The notes: generated by a model from the letters alone, not told the origin. A stretch of 64,000 bases of DNA from Telluria mixta (GCF_029223865.1 NZ_CP119520.1:3348001-3412000); one strand, 5' to 3'. Positions 20,654-30,134 are shown, counted from the stretch's first letter. Numbers and translations: made by a program.

Positions 20654-21676
20654 ATGACCTTGCAAAACGATGTTGTTCCCCCTTCATCACAGACAGATAG
20701 CCGCCCCCCTGCCACTGCTCAGTTTGTCACAATCACCGAGGAAGAAGCAGGCCAGCGCATCGATAACTACCTGCTGCGCGTCTGCAAAGGTGTCCCAAAA
20801 AGCCATATTTACCGGATCCTGCGCTCTGGCGAAGTGCGCGTGAACAAAGGCCGCATCGACCAGTTGTACCGCCTGGCGACGGGCGACATCGTCCGTATCC
20901 CGCCTGTCCGCATTGCCGAAAAGGCCGCCGGCAGCGCCCCTGTGCCGGGCGCGGAATTTGCCATCGTGCACGAAGACAGCCACCTGCTCGTGATCGACAA
21001 GCCGGCTGGCGTAGCCGTGCACGGCGGTTCGGGCGTGTCGTATGGCGTCATCGAACAATTGCGTGCGGCCCGGCCGGATGCCAAATTCCTGGAACTGGTG
21101 CACCGCCTGGACCGTGAAACGTCCGGCTTGCTGCTGCTTGCAAAGAAACGTTCCGCGTTGACGAGCCTGCACGAGCAGATGCGCGACGGCACAACCGACA
21201 AGCGCTACCTGACCATGGTCGCGGGTGACTGGCGCAATCCGCGCCAGCACGTGAAATTGCCGCTACATAAATACACGACGCCGGATGGCGAGCGTCGCGT
21301 CGTCGTGCAGGCCGGCGGTCAGGAAGCACATACGGTATTCAACCTGCTGCGCAAATGGCCGGAATACGCCTTGCTGGAGGCGGAGCTCAAGACGGGGCGC
21401 ACGCACCAGATCCGCGTGCACCTGGCGTCAAGTGGCTTTCCGATCCTCGGTGACGAGAAATACGGCGATTTTGCGCTCAACAAGCAGCTTCAGAAGGCAA
21501 CCGACGCACGTGGCGCCTTGCGCCGCATGTTCCTGCACGCGTACCAGATCACGTTCCAGCATCCCGACACGGGCGAGCCGCTCACCCTGAAGGCGCCGTT
21601 GCCGGCGGAATGCGAGCGTTTCTTGGTAAGCTTGGGGCCAGCGCAGGAACTCAAAACACGCAGTACCCATCGATAA
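20654..21676 (+). CDS. rluC: 23S rRNA pseudouridine synthase RluC
   Basis: 340 residues. An S4 RNA-binding domain (GQRIDNYLLRVCKGVPKSHIYR, with GEVRVNKGRI) precedes the RluA-family catalytic domain; the catalytic Asp is in VHRLDRETSGLLLLAKK. In E. coli RluC modifies U955, U2504 and U2580 of 23S rRNA. An upstream ATG at 20615 would add 13 residues but has no ribosome site, while 20654 has GGGAAG 9 nt away; the choice is uncertain. A hairpin CCGGCGC/GCGCCGG (21691-21709) follows the gene. Confidence 0.92.
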   Translation: MTLQNDVVPPSSQTDSRPPATAQFVTITEEEAGQRIDNYLLRVCKGVPKSHIYRILRSGEVRVNKGRIDQLYRLATGDIVRIPPVRIAEKAAGSAPVPGAEFAIVHEDSHLLVIDKPAGVAVHGGSGVSYGVIEQLRAARPDAKFLELVHRLDRETSGLLLLAKKRSALTSLHEQMRDGTTDKRYLTMVAGDWRNPRQHVKLPLHKYTTPDGERRVVVQAGGQEAHTVFNLLRKWPEYALLEAELKTGRTHQIRVHLASSGFPILGDEKYGDFALNKQLQKATDARGALRRMFLHAYQITFQHPDTGEPLTLKAPLPAECERFLVSLGPAQELKTRSTHR

Positions 21677-21714
21677 CGCGGAATGAGGAGCCGGCGCCAC
21701 GAGCGCCGGGAGAC

Positions 21715-22374
21715 ATGGCAAGAAAGCAATTCGACCTGATTGTCTTCGACTGGGACGGCACGCTGATGGACAGCACCGCCACCATCGTCAAATGTATACA
21801 GTCTGCGGCCAAGGACCTGGGCCTGGCCGTCCCGAGCGACGCCGCGGCTTCGCACGTGATCGGCCTCGGCCTGGGCGAAGCCATGCAGGCCGTGATGCCG
21901 AACATCGATCCGGCCCTGTATCCGCGCATGGTCGAACGCTATCGCTACCACTTCCTGACGAAGGACCACGAATTGGTCCTGTTCCAGGGTGTGCGGGCGA
22001 TGCTGGACGCGCTTTCCCAGGAGGGGTACTTCCTTGCAGTGGCGACAGGCAAGAGCCGGGTCGGCCTGAACCGCGCCCTGAACGCGGCAGGCCTGCTGTC
22101 CGTGTTCGACGCAACCCGTTGCGCCGACGAGACATTTTCCAAACCGCACCCGGCAATGTTGCAAGAATTGACAAGGGAACTCGGCCAGGACATGCGGCGT
22201 ACCGTTATGATCGGCGACACAACGCATGACTTGCTTATGGCAAATAATGCCGGCGCCTCCGGCATCGCCGTCGAGTATGGCGCCCACCCGGTCCAGCAAC
22301 TGCAGGCATGTCATCCGGTGTTCACCGCGAAAAACGTGCCCGAATTGCACCAGTGGCTGGTCGAGAACGCATGA
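21715..22374 (+). CDS. HAD-superfamily phosphatase (Gph-like)
   Basis: 219 residues. HAD motif I is DWDGTLMDS (residues 12-20), motif II is ATGKS, motif III the Lys in FSKPHP, and motif IV GDTTHDLLMA. The cap insertion between motifs I and II is the alpha-helical type of phosphoglycolate phosphatase and beta-phosphoglucomutase relatives. In several proteobacteria such a HAD gene follows rluC, as here. The substrate is not readable from the sequence. A GC-rich hairpin (21691-21709) ends just before the ribosome site and might affect translation. The stop overlaps the next start (ATGA). Confidence 0.88.
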   Translation: MARKQFDLIVFDWDGTLMDSTATIVKCIQSAAKDLGLAVPSDAAASHVIGLGLGEAMQAVMPNIDPALYPRMVERYRYHFLTKDHELVLFQGVRAMLDALSQEGYFLAVATGKSRVGLNRALNAAGLLSVFDATRCADETFSKPHPAMLQELTRELGQDMRRTVMIGDTTHDLLMANNAGASGIAVEYGAHPVQQLQACHPVFTAKNVPELHQWLVENA

Positions 22375-22769
22375 GCGATACCGAAGACGTCTACATCTGC
22401 GATTCCGCGACCGTCGAGGATGGCGGCAAGGGCGTCCGTTTCCCCGTGCTGGCGTTCGGCGACGATGCGACCGGTTTTGTCGTGCGCTTCGGCGGCAAGA
22501 TCTACGCCTACCTCAACCGCTGTGCCCACGTGCCGGTCGAACTGGACTGGTTCAAGGGCGAATTCTTCGAATCGAGCAAGCTTTACCTCATGTGCTCGAC
22601 GCATGGCGCCATTTACTTGCCCGAGAGCGGCGCCTGCGCGGGCGGACCTTGCCGTGGCGGCAAACTGCGGCCGATCACCGTACGGGAGGCCGATAGCCGG
22701 ATTTATTGGCAACCGGACCAGCATATCCGTCCGCCGACAGCGGGCCTGCGCGACAGCCAGATGGGGTAA
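22371..22769 (+). CDS. Rieske [2Fe-2S] ferredoxin-type protein
   Basis: 132 residues. Both Rieske cluster motifs are present: CAH (in LNRCAHVPVELDW, about 45) and CSTHG (about 71), giving two Cys and two His ligands. There is no signal or membrane segment, so it is a soluble cytoplasmic electron carrier of the kind that feeds oxygenases or redox enzymes. It overlaps the phosphatase by 4 bp (ATGA) and is 15 bp before the S49 peptidase gene, so the three look co-transcribed. The partner oxidoreductase is unknown. Confidence 0.9.
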   Translation: MSDTEDVYICDSATVEDGGKGVRFPVLAFGDDATGFVVRFGGKIYAYLNRCAHVPVELDWFKGEFFESSKLYLMCSTHGAIYLPESGACAGGPCRGGKLRPITVREADSRIYWQPDQHIRPPTAGLRDSQMG

Positions 22770-22784
22770 CCACACCAGGTATCT

Positions 22785-23786
22785 ATGAGCGACAACACCA
22801 GGAACGACAATCCGAACGACAACCGGCCGGCTGCCCCGGCGACCTTCAGCAACTGGGAGCGCGAGACCCTGGAGCGTCTCGTGTTTGCCACCGTACGCGA
22901 GCAGCGGGCCTCGCGCCGCTGGGGCATCTTCTTCAAGCTGTCCTTTCTTTTGCTGGCATTTTTCGCGATCTGGGCTTATTTCGACTTCAACTTCGGTAGC
23001 TCGGATATCGAGGCGCTGGGCCGCCACACTGCGCTGATCGAAATCGACGGCGCCATCGAGGACGAAGGCAGCGGCGCCGCCGATACCGTCATCCCGTCGC
23101 TGAACAAGGCGTTTTCCGATCCGGGGTCGGCGGCCATCGTCCTGCGTATCAACAGCCCGGGCGGCAGTCCGGTACAGGCCGGCATCATCGTCGACGAAAT
23201 CCAGCGCCTCAAGAAGGGTTATCCGAACAAGCCGCTGTACGTGGTCGTGGACGAGATTTGCGCGTCCGGCGGCTATTACATCGCGGCCGCGGCCGACAAG
23301 ATCTACGTCAACAAGGCCAGTATCGTCGGGTCCGTCGGCGTACTGATGGACGGCTTCGGCTTCACGGGCCTGATGGACAAGCTCGGCATCGAACGCCGCC
23401 TGCTGACGGCGGGTGAGAACAAGGGCTTTCTGGATCCGTTCAGCCCGCAGTCCGATAAGCAGAAACAGCATGCGCTGGAAATGCTCAACGAGATCCATGA
23501 GCAATTTATTGCCGTCGTGCGTGCCGGCCGGGGCAAGCGCCTGAAGGAAAATGCGGAAATCTTCTCCGGCCTTTACTGGACCGGTGCCAAGGCGGTCGAG
23601 ATGGGGCTCGCGGATGGCTTTGGTACGGTGGACACGGTCGCGCGCGACGTCGTGAAGGCGGAAGACATCATCGACTACACGGCGCACGAAGGCTTGCCGG
23701 AGCGTGTGCTGAAGAAATTTGGCGCGTCGGTCGGCGCCGGTGCGGTGCATTCGATCTACCGGGGCGCCGTGCCCAGCTTGCGCTGA
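22785..23786 (+). CDS. S49 family signal peptide peptidase (SppA/SohB-like)
   Basis: 333 residues. A soluble N-terminus precedes one membrane helix (about 48-67) and a single S49 protease domain of the short type. The catalytic Ser is probably S161 in CASGGYY, and the general-base Lys probably K213 in GENKGFLDP, 52 residues later as in Bacillus SppA. RINSPGGSP is the conserved strand before the active site. The role is digestion of cleaved signal peptides and membrane-protein fragments. It is the last gene of the rluC-phosphatase-Rieske group. Confidence 0.93.
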   Translation: MSDNTRNDNPNDNRPAAPATFSNWERETLERLVFATVREQRASRRWGIFFKLSFLLLAFFAIWAYFDFNFGSSDIEALGRHTALIEIDGAIEDEGSGAADTVIPSLNKAFSDPGSAAIVLRINSPGGSPVQAGIIVDEIQRLKKGYPNKPLYVVVDEICASGGYYIAAAADKIYVNKASIVGSVGVLMDGFGFTGLMDKLGIERRLLTAGENKGFLDPFSPQSDKQKQHALEMLNEIHEQFIAVVRAGRGKRLKENAEIFSGLYWTGAKAVEMGLADGFGTVDTVARDVVKAEDIIDYTAHEGLPERVLKKFGASVGAGAVHSIYRGAVPSLR

Positions 23787-23825
23787 GCACGGGCGTTGAG
23801 CAACTGATATGTCTCAATATTGGGC

Positions 23826-23853
23826 TTGAAACTTACGAACGGTGGACTATAGT
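23826..23853 (+). promoter_or_regulatory. Putative sigma-70 promoter of an orphan transcript
   Basis: TTGAAA (23826-23831), a 16-bp spacer and TATAGT (23848-23853). It is in the intergenic region after the S49 gene and points at no good coding sequence but at a terminator about 150 bp away. Confidence 0.4.
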
Positions 23854-23859
23854 TGGTGT

Positions 23860-24017
23860 GTAGCTGTTTCGGCGCGAACGACATGGAAACCAGCCTGTTC
23901 CTGCCGTTGTCGGAACCGCTTCAGACCCGCATCCGTGCGGTTTCGAGAGAATTCAATTCCTCAAGCTGGAGTCCCAATAGGGAAGGAAACGACGGCGTAC
24001 GCCGTCGTTTTCATTTT
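23860..24017 (+). ncRNA. Candidate small RNA, about 155 nt
   Basis: Predicted from a promoter-like site (23826-23853) and a rho-independent terminator (23987-24017) with no credible ORF between them. The interval can fold internally: AACCGC...GCGGTT around 23915-23943, and a short AT hairpin (GAATTCAATTC, near 23948-23958). I could not match it to 6S RNA or another known family. It could instead be only the 3' untranslated region of the S49 gene. Confidence 0.35.
23987..24017 (+). terminator. Rho-independent terminator between convergent transcripts
   Basis: ACGACGGC-GTAC-GCCGTCGT (8-bp stem, 23989-23996 and 24001-24008) followed by TTTTCATTTTT on the plus strand. On the minus strand it lies directly after the stop of the small hypothetical gene and is followed by TTTCC, so it may serve both directions. 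Confidence 0.75.
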
Positions 24018-24508
24018 TGGCGTCCGTCGCCAGGCTTGCGTGGAATCGATTTCAATTCTGTTAAAGGTGAAAGCATGCCGGACGCCTCCTGACGGAGATG
24101 CGTGGCGCCGTCGCGCTCCAGTGCTGTGCCGGACGGTGCGCCCGAGGGGCGGGACATCGATCGCGGGCCGCCGTGCACGACAACTTTCCGGTTGAGCAGG
24201 GCGCGCTCGTCGGGGTGCTGGCGCGTGTCGGCGATAACGCTATCAAGACTGCCCGGTTCAGGTTGATGAAAGCCGCCTGTTTCCAGCCAGGCCTGAAAGC
24301 GGCGCTGCGCCTGCTCATACCATGCGGCGCGCATTGGCAGCTGGTGTTCGAAACAATGTACATGCGGGATGTCGCCACCGCGCGTCCAGCGCGCCAGCGC
24401 AAGCCGGGTAGGGAAAATTGCGGCATATTCCTGGGCCACCTTCGCCCCGCTGCTTTTGGCTGCGGACGAAGACGGGGTGCTGTGGTTCTGTTTTTTTTCG
24501 ATCTGCAC
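24011..24508 (-). CDS. Hypothetical protein
   Basis: 165 residues; not recognised. It starts with GTG preceded by GAGG 6 nt upstream, and ends exactly at a terminator. Codon use (CGC, GGC, CTG, GCC rich) fits real genes of this genome. The N-terminus is polar and Ser/Lys/Ala-rich (about 1-25). A compact, probably helical middle part (AAWYEQAQRRFQAWLE) follows, and the C-terminus is Pro/Ser-rich and basic. No signal peptide or membrane segment. It stands alone between the convergent S49 unit and the divergent rsuA. Confidence 0.55.
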   Translation of the reverse strand: MQIEKKQNHSTPSSSAAKSSGAKVAQEYAAIFPTRLALARWTRGGDIPHVHCFEHQLPMRAAWYEQAQRRFQAWLETGGFHQPEPGSLDSVIADTRQHPDERALLNRKVVVHGGPRSMSRPSGAPSGTALERDGATHLRQEASGMLSPLTELKSIPRKPGDGRQK

Positions 24509-24728
24509 GTTTGCCTCGTGGTTTGGGGGGTTAATCCGATGTGCCGGATGGTGCGGCCCACCTTTAGTCCTACACTCAGTAACTGTAGGTCGATTCCTAA
24601 TCAGGTTTCAGTTTATCAATGGGACATTGGCGACACTTGAGATGTGTCAAACGATTTCTTGCTTCGCATTGAAACCCTGAGATAGCTGAACTTTGACGCT
24701 TGCAATCCTTCTGCTACAGTCTCGCCCC

Positions 24729-25445
24729 ATGAGTAAACTATCCCTCGACCGCGTGCTCCAGTCCCAAGGCTTCGGCACACGCAAGTATTGCCGGGCCCTG
24801 ATCGAAGACGGCGACGTGGCCATCAACGGCGACGTCCACGATAACTACAAGACCCTCGTGGAGACGGACGGCCTCGTGCTGACCGTGTTCGACGAAGAAT
24901 GGGTGTATCGCGAACACGTCTACATCGCCTTGTACAAACCCTCCAACTTCGAGTGCTCGCGCAAGCCGAGCCACCATCCGGGGGTGCTGACATTGTTGCC
25001 GGAACAATTTACTTGGCGCGACGTGCAGCCTGTCGGCCGACTCGACCATGACACGACGGGCCTGCTGTTGATGTCGGACGACGGCCCGTTCATCCATGCG
25101 CAGTCTTCACCCAAGCGTCATATTCCGAAGGTGTACCAGGCCACCACCCAGGAGCCGGTCACCCAGGCGCTCGTCGACGAGCTACTGTCCGGCGTGCAAT
25201 TGCACGACGAACCTGCGCCGCTGGCGGCCCAGTCCTGTGTACAGCGCGGCGACCATCAGCTGGAAATCGTGCTGGAGCAGGGGAAATATCACCAAGTCAA
25301 ACGCATGCTGGCCGCGGCGGGGAACCATTGCGCCGCGTTGCATCGCTCGCAGATCGGCGGCTTGACGCTCGAGTCGCTCGGCTTGCAGGAAGGCGAGTGG
25401 TGTTTTCTGGAGCAGGCGAAGCTGGATCTGCTGGTGCCGGGCTGA
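24729..25445 (+). CDS. rsuA: 16S rRNA pseudouridine(516) synthase RsuA-like
   Basis: 238 residues. S4 domain at the N-terminus (LSLDRVLQSQGFGTRKYCR), then the RsuA/RluB/E/F catalytic domain with the active-site Asp in GRLDHDTTGLLL (about 103). E. coli RsuA makes pseudouridine 516 in 16S rRNA; other members of this subfamily have different targets, so the exact site is inferred. An upstream in-frame ATG at 24693 overlaps a promoter-like TTGACG-16-TACAGT (24693-24720). If that promoter is real, the transcript would begin almost at the ATG at 24729. Confidence 0.88.
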   Translation: MSKLSLDRVLQSQGFGTRKYCRALIEDGDVAINGDVHDNYKTLVETDGLVLTVFDEEWVYREHVYIALYKPSNFECSRKPSHHPGVLTLLPEQFTWRDVQPVGRLDHDTTGLLLMSDDGPFIHAQSSPKRHIPKVYQATTQEPVTQALVDELLSGVQLHDEPAPLAAQSCVQRGDHQLEIVLEQGKYHQVKRMLAAAGNHCAALHRSQIGGLTLESLGLQEGEWCFLEQAKLDLLVPG

Positions 25446-25455
25446 CGGCAAGAAT

Positions 25456-25509
25456 GCCCCGGTGTTCCGGGGCTGGGCCTGCCGGCCGTTCCCGTTCTGC
25501 GCCGGCAGG
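25456..25509 (+). terminator. Two GC-rich hairpins after rsuA, possible terminator
   Basis: GCCCCGG-TGTT-CCGGGGC (25456-25473) and, 4 bp later, CCTGCCGGC with GCCGGCAGG (25478-25486 and 25501-25509). Both stems are perfect but neither is followed by a T-run, so termination is only a guess. The rest of the 305-bp gap up to pldA shows nothing else I can support. Confidence 0.35.
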
Positions 25510-25750
25510 CGACATCTCCCGCGGTGCATAACGTTGGGTCCGGATCAGGTCGCACCAAAGATTGCAACTAACCGACTGCGTGGTGGTGCTAGGCGCCGGT
25601 TATGCGCCGTTGTCCGCTGCGCTACGACGCATCTGCGACGTACGCTAACGCGCTGTCGTGCGACATCGCATGCCGATTTCCGCGACACTCGTCACTCGAC
25701 TCTTGTCAATATTTTACTGAGCTGGGCAAGAGTGCCGTTCAACCTCGACG

Positions 25751-26809
25751 ATGACGATGCCCGCAACAAATCACCGCCTCTTTTTCTTCATCTCCTTTCT
25801 CGCGATAAGTCCGGCCATGGCCCAGCAGACCGATCCCGGTCTGGCGAGTTGCGCACGCGTGGCCGATGCTGCCCAGCGGCTGGCTTGCTACGACCGTCTG
25901 GCCGGTGTGGTGCCGGCGTCAACGTCCGTGCCCGTAGCGGCACCAGCGCCATCGATCCCGAATACGGATGCGCCGCCTGTCCCGGCCGCCGTCGACGATT
26001 CGCCCGAAACGATGCGGGATTTCAGCCTGGCCGACCATTGGGAGCTGGATCAGGAGCACAAGCGCGGCCTATTCAATTTCCGCCCGCACCAGGTGAACTA
26101 CCTGATGCTGACCCGCACCGCCCATCCCAACAATGAACCCTACCGGCCGTTCCGCCGCATCGCCGACCTGACGAGCGACCTCGCGCATTCAGAACTCGTG
26201 TTCCAGCTGGGATTCAAGATGAAGCTTGTCGAAAGCGCTTTCGACAAGCCCGTCGATCTGTGGTTCGGCTATACGCAGAACAGCTTCTGGCAAGCCGGCA
26301 ATCACGAGGCGTCCAGCCCCTTCCGCGAGACGAACTATCAACCCGAGCTGATGGCCGTCACTCCACTGCATTTCAGTGTACTGGGGATGAATGCGCGCTT
26401 TCTTAATCTCGGTCTGGTGCACCAGTCGAACGGCCAGACCTCGACGTTGTCGCGCAGCTGGAACCGGGTCTATGCCCAGGTCGGACTCGAGCGGGCAGGG
26501 TGGACCGTGCTGGGCCGTGTCTGGAAACGCATCAACGAGGCGGCGGCCGATGACGACAACCGTGATATCGTCGACTACATGGGGCGTGGCGATGTCATCG
26601 TCACCTACCGCAACAAAGGCAACGATTACTCGGCCTTATTGCGGCGCAATTTCTCCACTGAACGCGGCGCGTTTCAGCTCAGCTGGGCGTTTCCGCTGGC
26701 CGGGCACATCAAGGGTTACGCTCATCTATTCTCGGGCTATGGGCAGAGCCTGATCGACTACAACTATTACCAGAACACGGTGGGGCTCGGGCTGCTCGGG
26801 ACGTTCTGA
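25751..26809 (+). CDS. pldA: Outer membrane phospholipase A1 (OMPLA)
   Basis: 352 residues. A signal peptide (cleavage likely after SPAMA, about residue 24) is followed by a Pro/Ala-rich linker and a 12-strand beta-barrel ending in the outer-membrane Phe. The catalytic triad of E. coli OMPLA (H142, S144, N156) is present with identical spacing as H224, S226 and N238 in HQSNGQTS...SRSWNR. The enzyme hydrolyses phospholipids misplaced in the outer leaflet. It stands alone, with large gaps on both sides. Confidence 0.94.
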   Translation: MTMPATNHRLFFFISFLAISPAMAQQTDPGLASCARVADAAQRLACYDRLAGVVPASTSVPVAAPAPSIPNTDAPPVPAAVDDSPETMRDFSLADHWELDQEHKRGLFNFRPHQVNYLMLTRTAHPNNEPYRPFRRIADLTSDLAHSELVFQLGFKMKLVESAFDKPVDLWFGYTQNSFWQAGNHEASSPFRETNYQPELMAVTPLHFSVLGMNARFLNLGLVHQSNGQTSTLSRSWNRVYAQVGLERAGWTVLGRVWKRINEAAADDDNRDIVDYMGRGDVIVTYRNKGNDYSALLRRNFSTERGAFQLSWAFPLAGHIKGYAHLFSGYGQSLIDYNYYQNTVGLGLLGTF

Positions 26810-27300
26810 AAGAGCGGTCGTGCCCGCAGGCCGTTCCATTGCGACCCAGGCCGCTGCATGGCACTGCTGTCGCGCGCTTGCCAGTTGGCCATCACGCGGC
26901 TTACCGTCGACAGGACGGGCGAGTCACAGTTCCTTAGAGCCGAAAGCGACGGCCTGGCGGGCCCGACGGACGGCATTGTGTTTCGCGCGCCGATCGTAAC
27001 GGGATGCTGCGCATTACGATACTGGCAACACGATCTCGGCAACGCGACACTACGAAGATGTCAACAAGATAATGAAGGATTTCTAGAGTGAATTCGCGTC
27101 GGTTATAATGTCACGCTGTTTACATTGCATCTGCCCATACTCCCGAAGCCTGTTTTGCTTGCAATTATTCCCTTGAGCACTTGCTGTTGGACAGCTCGGC
27201 GCAACCTAACCCATACAGTGAAGCGCGTACCTGTCGGGAGTAACGTAACGATGACTGGATCGAGAGCGCATGGATTACCTGGCAAGTGGAGAACGTATAA
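26810..27300 (+). other. Intergenic region and leader upstream of the rfb operon
   Basis: 491 bp with no supported gene; short ORFs here lack ribosome sites. A perfect -10 hexamer lies at 27104-27109 and would start a leader of about 185 nt before rfbB. The leader contains a segment from 27181 (TTGCTG..GGACAGCTCGGCGCAAC) that resembles one at 31475-31495 upstream of kpsM. Confidence 0.4.
27104..27109 (+). promoter_or_regulatory. Putative -10 element of the rfb operon
   Basis: A perfect TATAAT hexamer at 27104-27109. The sequence 17 bp upstream (TTCTAG) is a poor -35 match, so an activator or extended contacts may be needed. It is the only strong -10 in the 490 bp before rfbB. Confidence 0.4.
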
Positions 27301-28359
27301 ATGATTTTGACAACAGGTGGCGCAGGCTTTATCGGAAGTAATTTTGTACTGGACTGGTGCGCCCTGAACGACGAGCCGGTCATCAACTTCGACAAGCTAA
27401 CGTATGCCGGCAACCTCGAGAACCTGGCGAGCCTGCGCGACAATCCCAAGCACGTGTTCGTGCACGGCGACATCGGCGACGTGGACCTCGTGCGGCGCCT
27501 GCTGCAGGAACACCAGCCGCGTGCCGTCGTGAACTTCGCGGCCGAGAGCCACGTGGACCGCAGCATCCACGGCCCGGGCGAATTCATCCAGACGAACATC
27601 GTCGGCACCTTCCACCTGCTCGAAGCCGTGCGCGAATACTGGGGCGCGCTGCCGGACGACCGCAAGGCCGCGTTCCGCTTCCTGCACGTGTCGACCGACG
27701 AAGTCTACGGCTCGCTCGGCAAGGACGACCCCGCCTTCCGCGAGACGAACCGCTACGAACCGAACAGCCCGTATTCCGCCAGCAAGGCGGCCAGCGACCA
27801 CCTCGTGCGCGCCTACCATCACACGTACGGCCTGCCGGTGCTGACCACCAATTGCTCGAACAACTATGGTCCTTACCACTTCCCGGAAAAGCTGATCCCG
27901 CTGTGCATCCACAATGCGCTGGCCGGCAAGCCGCTGCCGATCTACGGCGACGGCCAGCAGATCCGCGACTGGCTGTACGTGAAGGACCATTGCTCGGCCA
28001 TCCGCCGCGTGCTCGAAGGGGGCCAGCTGGGCGAGGTCTACAACGTCGGCGGCTGGAACGAGAAGGCCAACCTCGACGTCGTCAAAACGCTGTGCGCGAT
28101 CCTCGACGAACTGAGCCCGCGCGCGGACGGCCAGTCGTACGCGACCCAGATCACGTTCGTGACGGACCGCCCCGGCCATGACCGCCGCTACGCGATCGAT
28201 GCGACCAGGCTGGAGCGTGAGCTGGGCTGGAAGCCGGCCGAGACCTTCGAAACCGGCATCCGCAAGACGGTGCAGTGGTACCTCGACAACCAGGAATGGG
28301 TCCAGCACGTGACGAGCGGCAGCTACCGCGCCTGGGTTGGCCAACAATACGGTGCCTGA
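27301..28359 (+). CDS. rfbB: dTDP-glucose 4,6-dehydratase
   Basis: 352 residues, full family length. NAD-binding [10 protein letters not shown] at residues 6-15, the catalytic STDEVYG segment and the SDR Tyr/Lys pair in YSASKAASD. It converts dTDP-glucose to dTDP-4-keto-6-deoxyglucose, the second step toward dTDP-L-rhamnose. It is first in the rfbBDAC operon, whose products presumably feed the capsule genes downstream. rfbD starts directly after its stop codon. Confidence 0.97.
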   Translation: MILTTGGAGFIGSNFVLDWCALNDEPVINFDKLTYAGNLENLASLRDNPKHVFVHGDIGDVDLVRRLLQEHQPRAVVNFAAESHVDRSIHGPGEFIQTNIVGTFHLLEAVREYWGALPDDRKAAFRFLHVSTDEVYGSLGKDDPAFRETNRYEPNSPYSASKAASDHLVRAYHHTYGLPVLTTNCSNNYGPYHFPEKLIPLCIHNALAGKPLPIYGDGQQIRDWLYVKDHCSAIRRVLEGGQLGEVYNVGGWNEKANLDVVKTLCAILDELSPRADGQSYATQITFVTDRPGHDRRYAIDATRLERELGWKPAETFETGIRKTVQWYLDNQEWVQHVTSGSYRAWVGQQYGA

Positions 28360-29246
28360 ATGAAGATTCTCCTGACCGGCAAGAACGGCCAGCTCGGCTT
28401 CGAGCTGCAGCGCGCGCTGGCGCCGCTCGGCGACGTCATCGCCGTCGGCACGCAGGATTGCAACCTGGCCGATGCCGATGCGTTGCGTGCGCTGGTGCGC
28501 CGCGTCGCGCCGGACGTGATCGTCAATCCAGCGGCGTACACGGCCGTCGACAAGGCCGAGTCCGACGAAGCGACGGCCCGCGCCGTCAACGCCGTCGCCC
28601 CGGCCATCCTGGGCGAAGAGGCTGCGGCGCTGGGTGCGCTCGTGCTGCATTTCTCGACCGACTATGTGTTCGACGGCACGAAGCAGGGTGCCTACACGGA
28701 ACACGATGTGCCGGCGCCGCAGAGCGTCTACGGCCGCACCAAACTCGAGGGCGAGCAAGGTCTGGCGGCTGCCAATCCGCGCCACCTGATCCTGCGCACG
28801 AGCTGGGTCGTGGGCGCGCACGGCGGCAATTTTGCCAAGACGATGCTGCGCCTTGCCGCCGAGCGCGACAGGCTCACCGTCGTCGCCGACCAGTTCGGCG
28901 CACCGACGCCGGCCGCGCTGCTGGCCGACCTCAGCGCCCATCTCGTGCGCGAGCATGCGCGTGCGCGGGGCACCGGCTTCCCCTACGGCACCTATCACGT
29001 CGCCGCGGGTGGCGAGACGAGCTGGCACGGCTATGCGCAGTTCGTGATCGGCGAGGCGCTGGCGGCCGGCAAGGCGCTGAAGGCGACCGTCGACGCCGTT
29101 GCGCCGCTGGCCACCGAACAGTATCCGACGCCGGCCAAACGTCCCTCAATTCGCGGCTCGACACGACCCGCTTCCGTACGACGTTCGACCTGCGCCTGCC
29201 GCCGTGGCAGGAAGGCGTGCGCCACGTGCTCCGGCAAATCCTGTGA
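28360..29246 (+). CDS. rfbD: dTDP-4-dehydrorhamnose reductase, frameshifted near the 3' end
   Basis: SDR-type enzyme for the last step of dTDP-L-rhamnose synthesis: GKNGQLGFEL nucleotide motif, STDYVFDG, and catalytic Tyr/Lys in VYGRTKLEGE. The frame is normal to about residue 261 (TPAKRP). There the sequence CGTCCCTCAAT (29140-29150) lacks one base: the expected NSRLDTTRF...GVRHVLRQIL ending continues in the next frame from 29145 to the stop at 29244-29246. As written, the original frame instead runs to 29322 with a basic foreign tail (about 60 residues) that overlaps rfbA. This may be a sequencing error or a real mutation that would threaten rhamnose supply. Confidence 0.9.
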
Positions 29247-29255
29247 GAGGCAGCC

Positions 29256-30134
29256 ATGTCCCAAATCAAGCGTAAAGGCATCATCCTGGCCGGCGGCTCC
29301 GGCACGCGGCTGTATCCGGTGACGCAGGCCGTCAGCAAACAGCTGATGCCGGTCTACGACAAGCCGATGGTGTATTACCCGCTCAGCACGCTGATGCTGA
29401 GCGGCATCCGCGACGTGCTCGTCATCAGCACCCCGCAGGACACGCCCCGTTTCGCCGAGCTGCTCGGCGACGGCGCCCGCTGGGGCATGAATATCCAGTA
29501 TGCCGTGCAACCCTCGCCGGACGGCCTGGCCCAGGCGTTCATCATCGGCAAGGATTTCGTGGGGAACGATCCGAGCGCGCTGGTGCTTGGCGATAACATT
29601 TTCTACGGCCACGACTTGGTAAAACAACTGCACAGCGCCAACGAACGCACCGACAGCGCCACCGTGTTCGCCTACCACGTGCACGATCCGGAACGCTACG
29701 GCGTCGTTGAGTTCGACGCGCAGCAGCGTGCCCTGAGCATCGAGGAAAAGCCGAAGCAGCCCAAGTCGTCGTATGCCGTGACCGGACTGTACTTCTACGA
29801 CAACGACGTCTGCAACGTGGCGGCCGACATCAAGCCGTCGGCGCGTGGCGAACTGGAGATCACCGACGTCAACCGCTGCTACCTCGAGCGCGACAAGCTG
29901 AACGTCGAGATCATGGGCCGCGGCTTCGCCTGGCTCGACACAGGCACGCACGACAGCCTGCTGGAGGCGGCCAGCTTCATTGCGACCTTGCAGAAGCGGC
30001 AGGGCCTGCAGGTGGCGTGCCCGGAAGAGATCGCGTACCGCCAGGGCTGGATCGACGCGGCCGCGCTGCAGCAACTCGCGGCGCCGCTGGCCAAGAACGG
30101 CTACGGCAAATATCTTTTGAACCTGTTGAAATAA
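29256..30134 (+). CDS. rfbA: Glucose-1-phosphate thymidylyltransferase
   Basis: 292 residues. N-terminal nucleotidyltransferase signature [18 protein letters not shown], then [28 protein letters not shown] and [20 protein letters not shown], all typical of RmlA. It makes dTDP-glucose from dTTP and glucose-1-phosphate, the committed and feedback-controlled step of the pathway. GAGAGG lies upstream of the ATG; it starts 9 bp after the normal rfbD stop. Confidence 0.97.
   Translation: MSQIKRKGIILAGGSGTRLYPVTQAVSKQLMPVYDKPMVYYPLSTLMLSGIRDVLVISTPQDTPRFAELLGDGARWGMNIQYAVQPSPDGLAQAFIIGKDFVGNDPSALVLGDNIFYGHDLVKQLHSANERTDSATVFAYHVHDPERYGVVEFDAQQRALSIEEKPKQPKSSYAVTGLYFYDNDVCNVAADIKPSARGELEITDVNRCYLERDKLNVEIMGRGFAWLDTGTHDSLLEAASFIATLQKRQGLQVACPEEIAYRQGWIDAAALQQLAAPLAKNGYGKYLLNLLK

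Noticed and set aside
23853..24092. Small plus-strand ORF in the candidate sRNA region
   Set aside because: It runs through the terminator, has no ribosome site and no recognisable sequence; an RNA or untranslated region fits better.
28275..29246. 323-residue ORF overlapping rfbD
   Set aside because: Only its last 34 codons are meaningful, being the displaced C-terminus of RfbD; the rest is an out-of-frame shadow.
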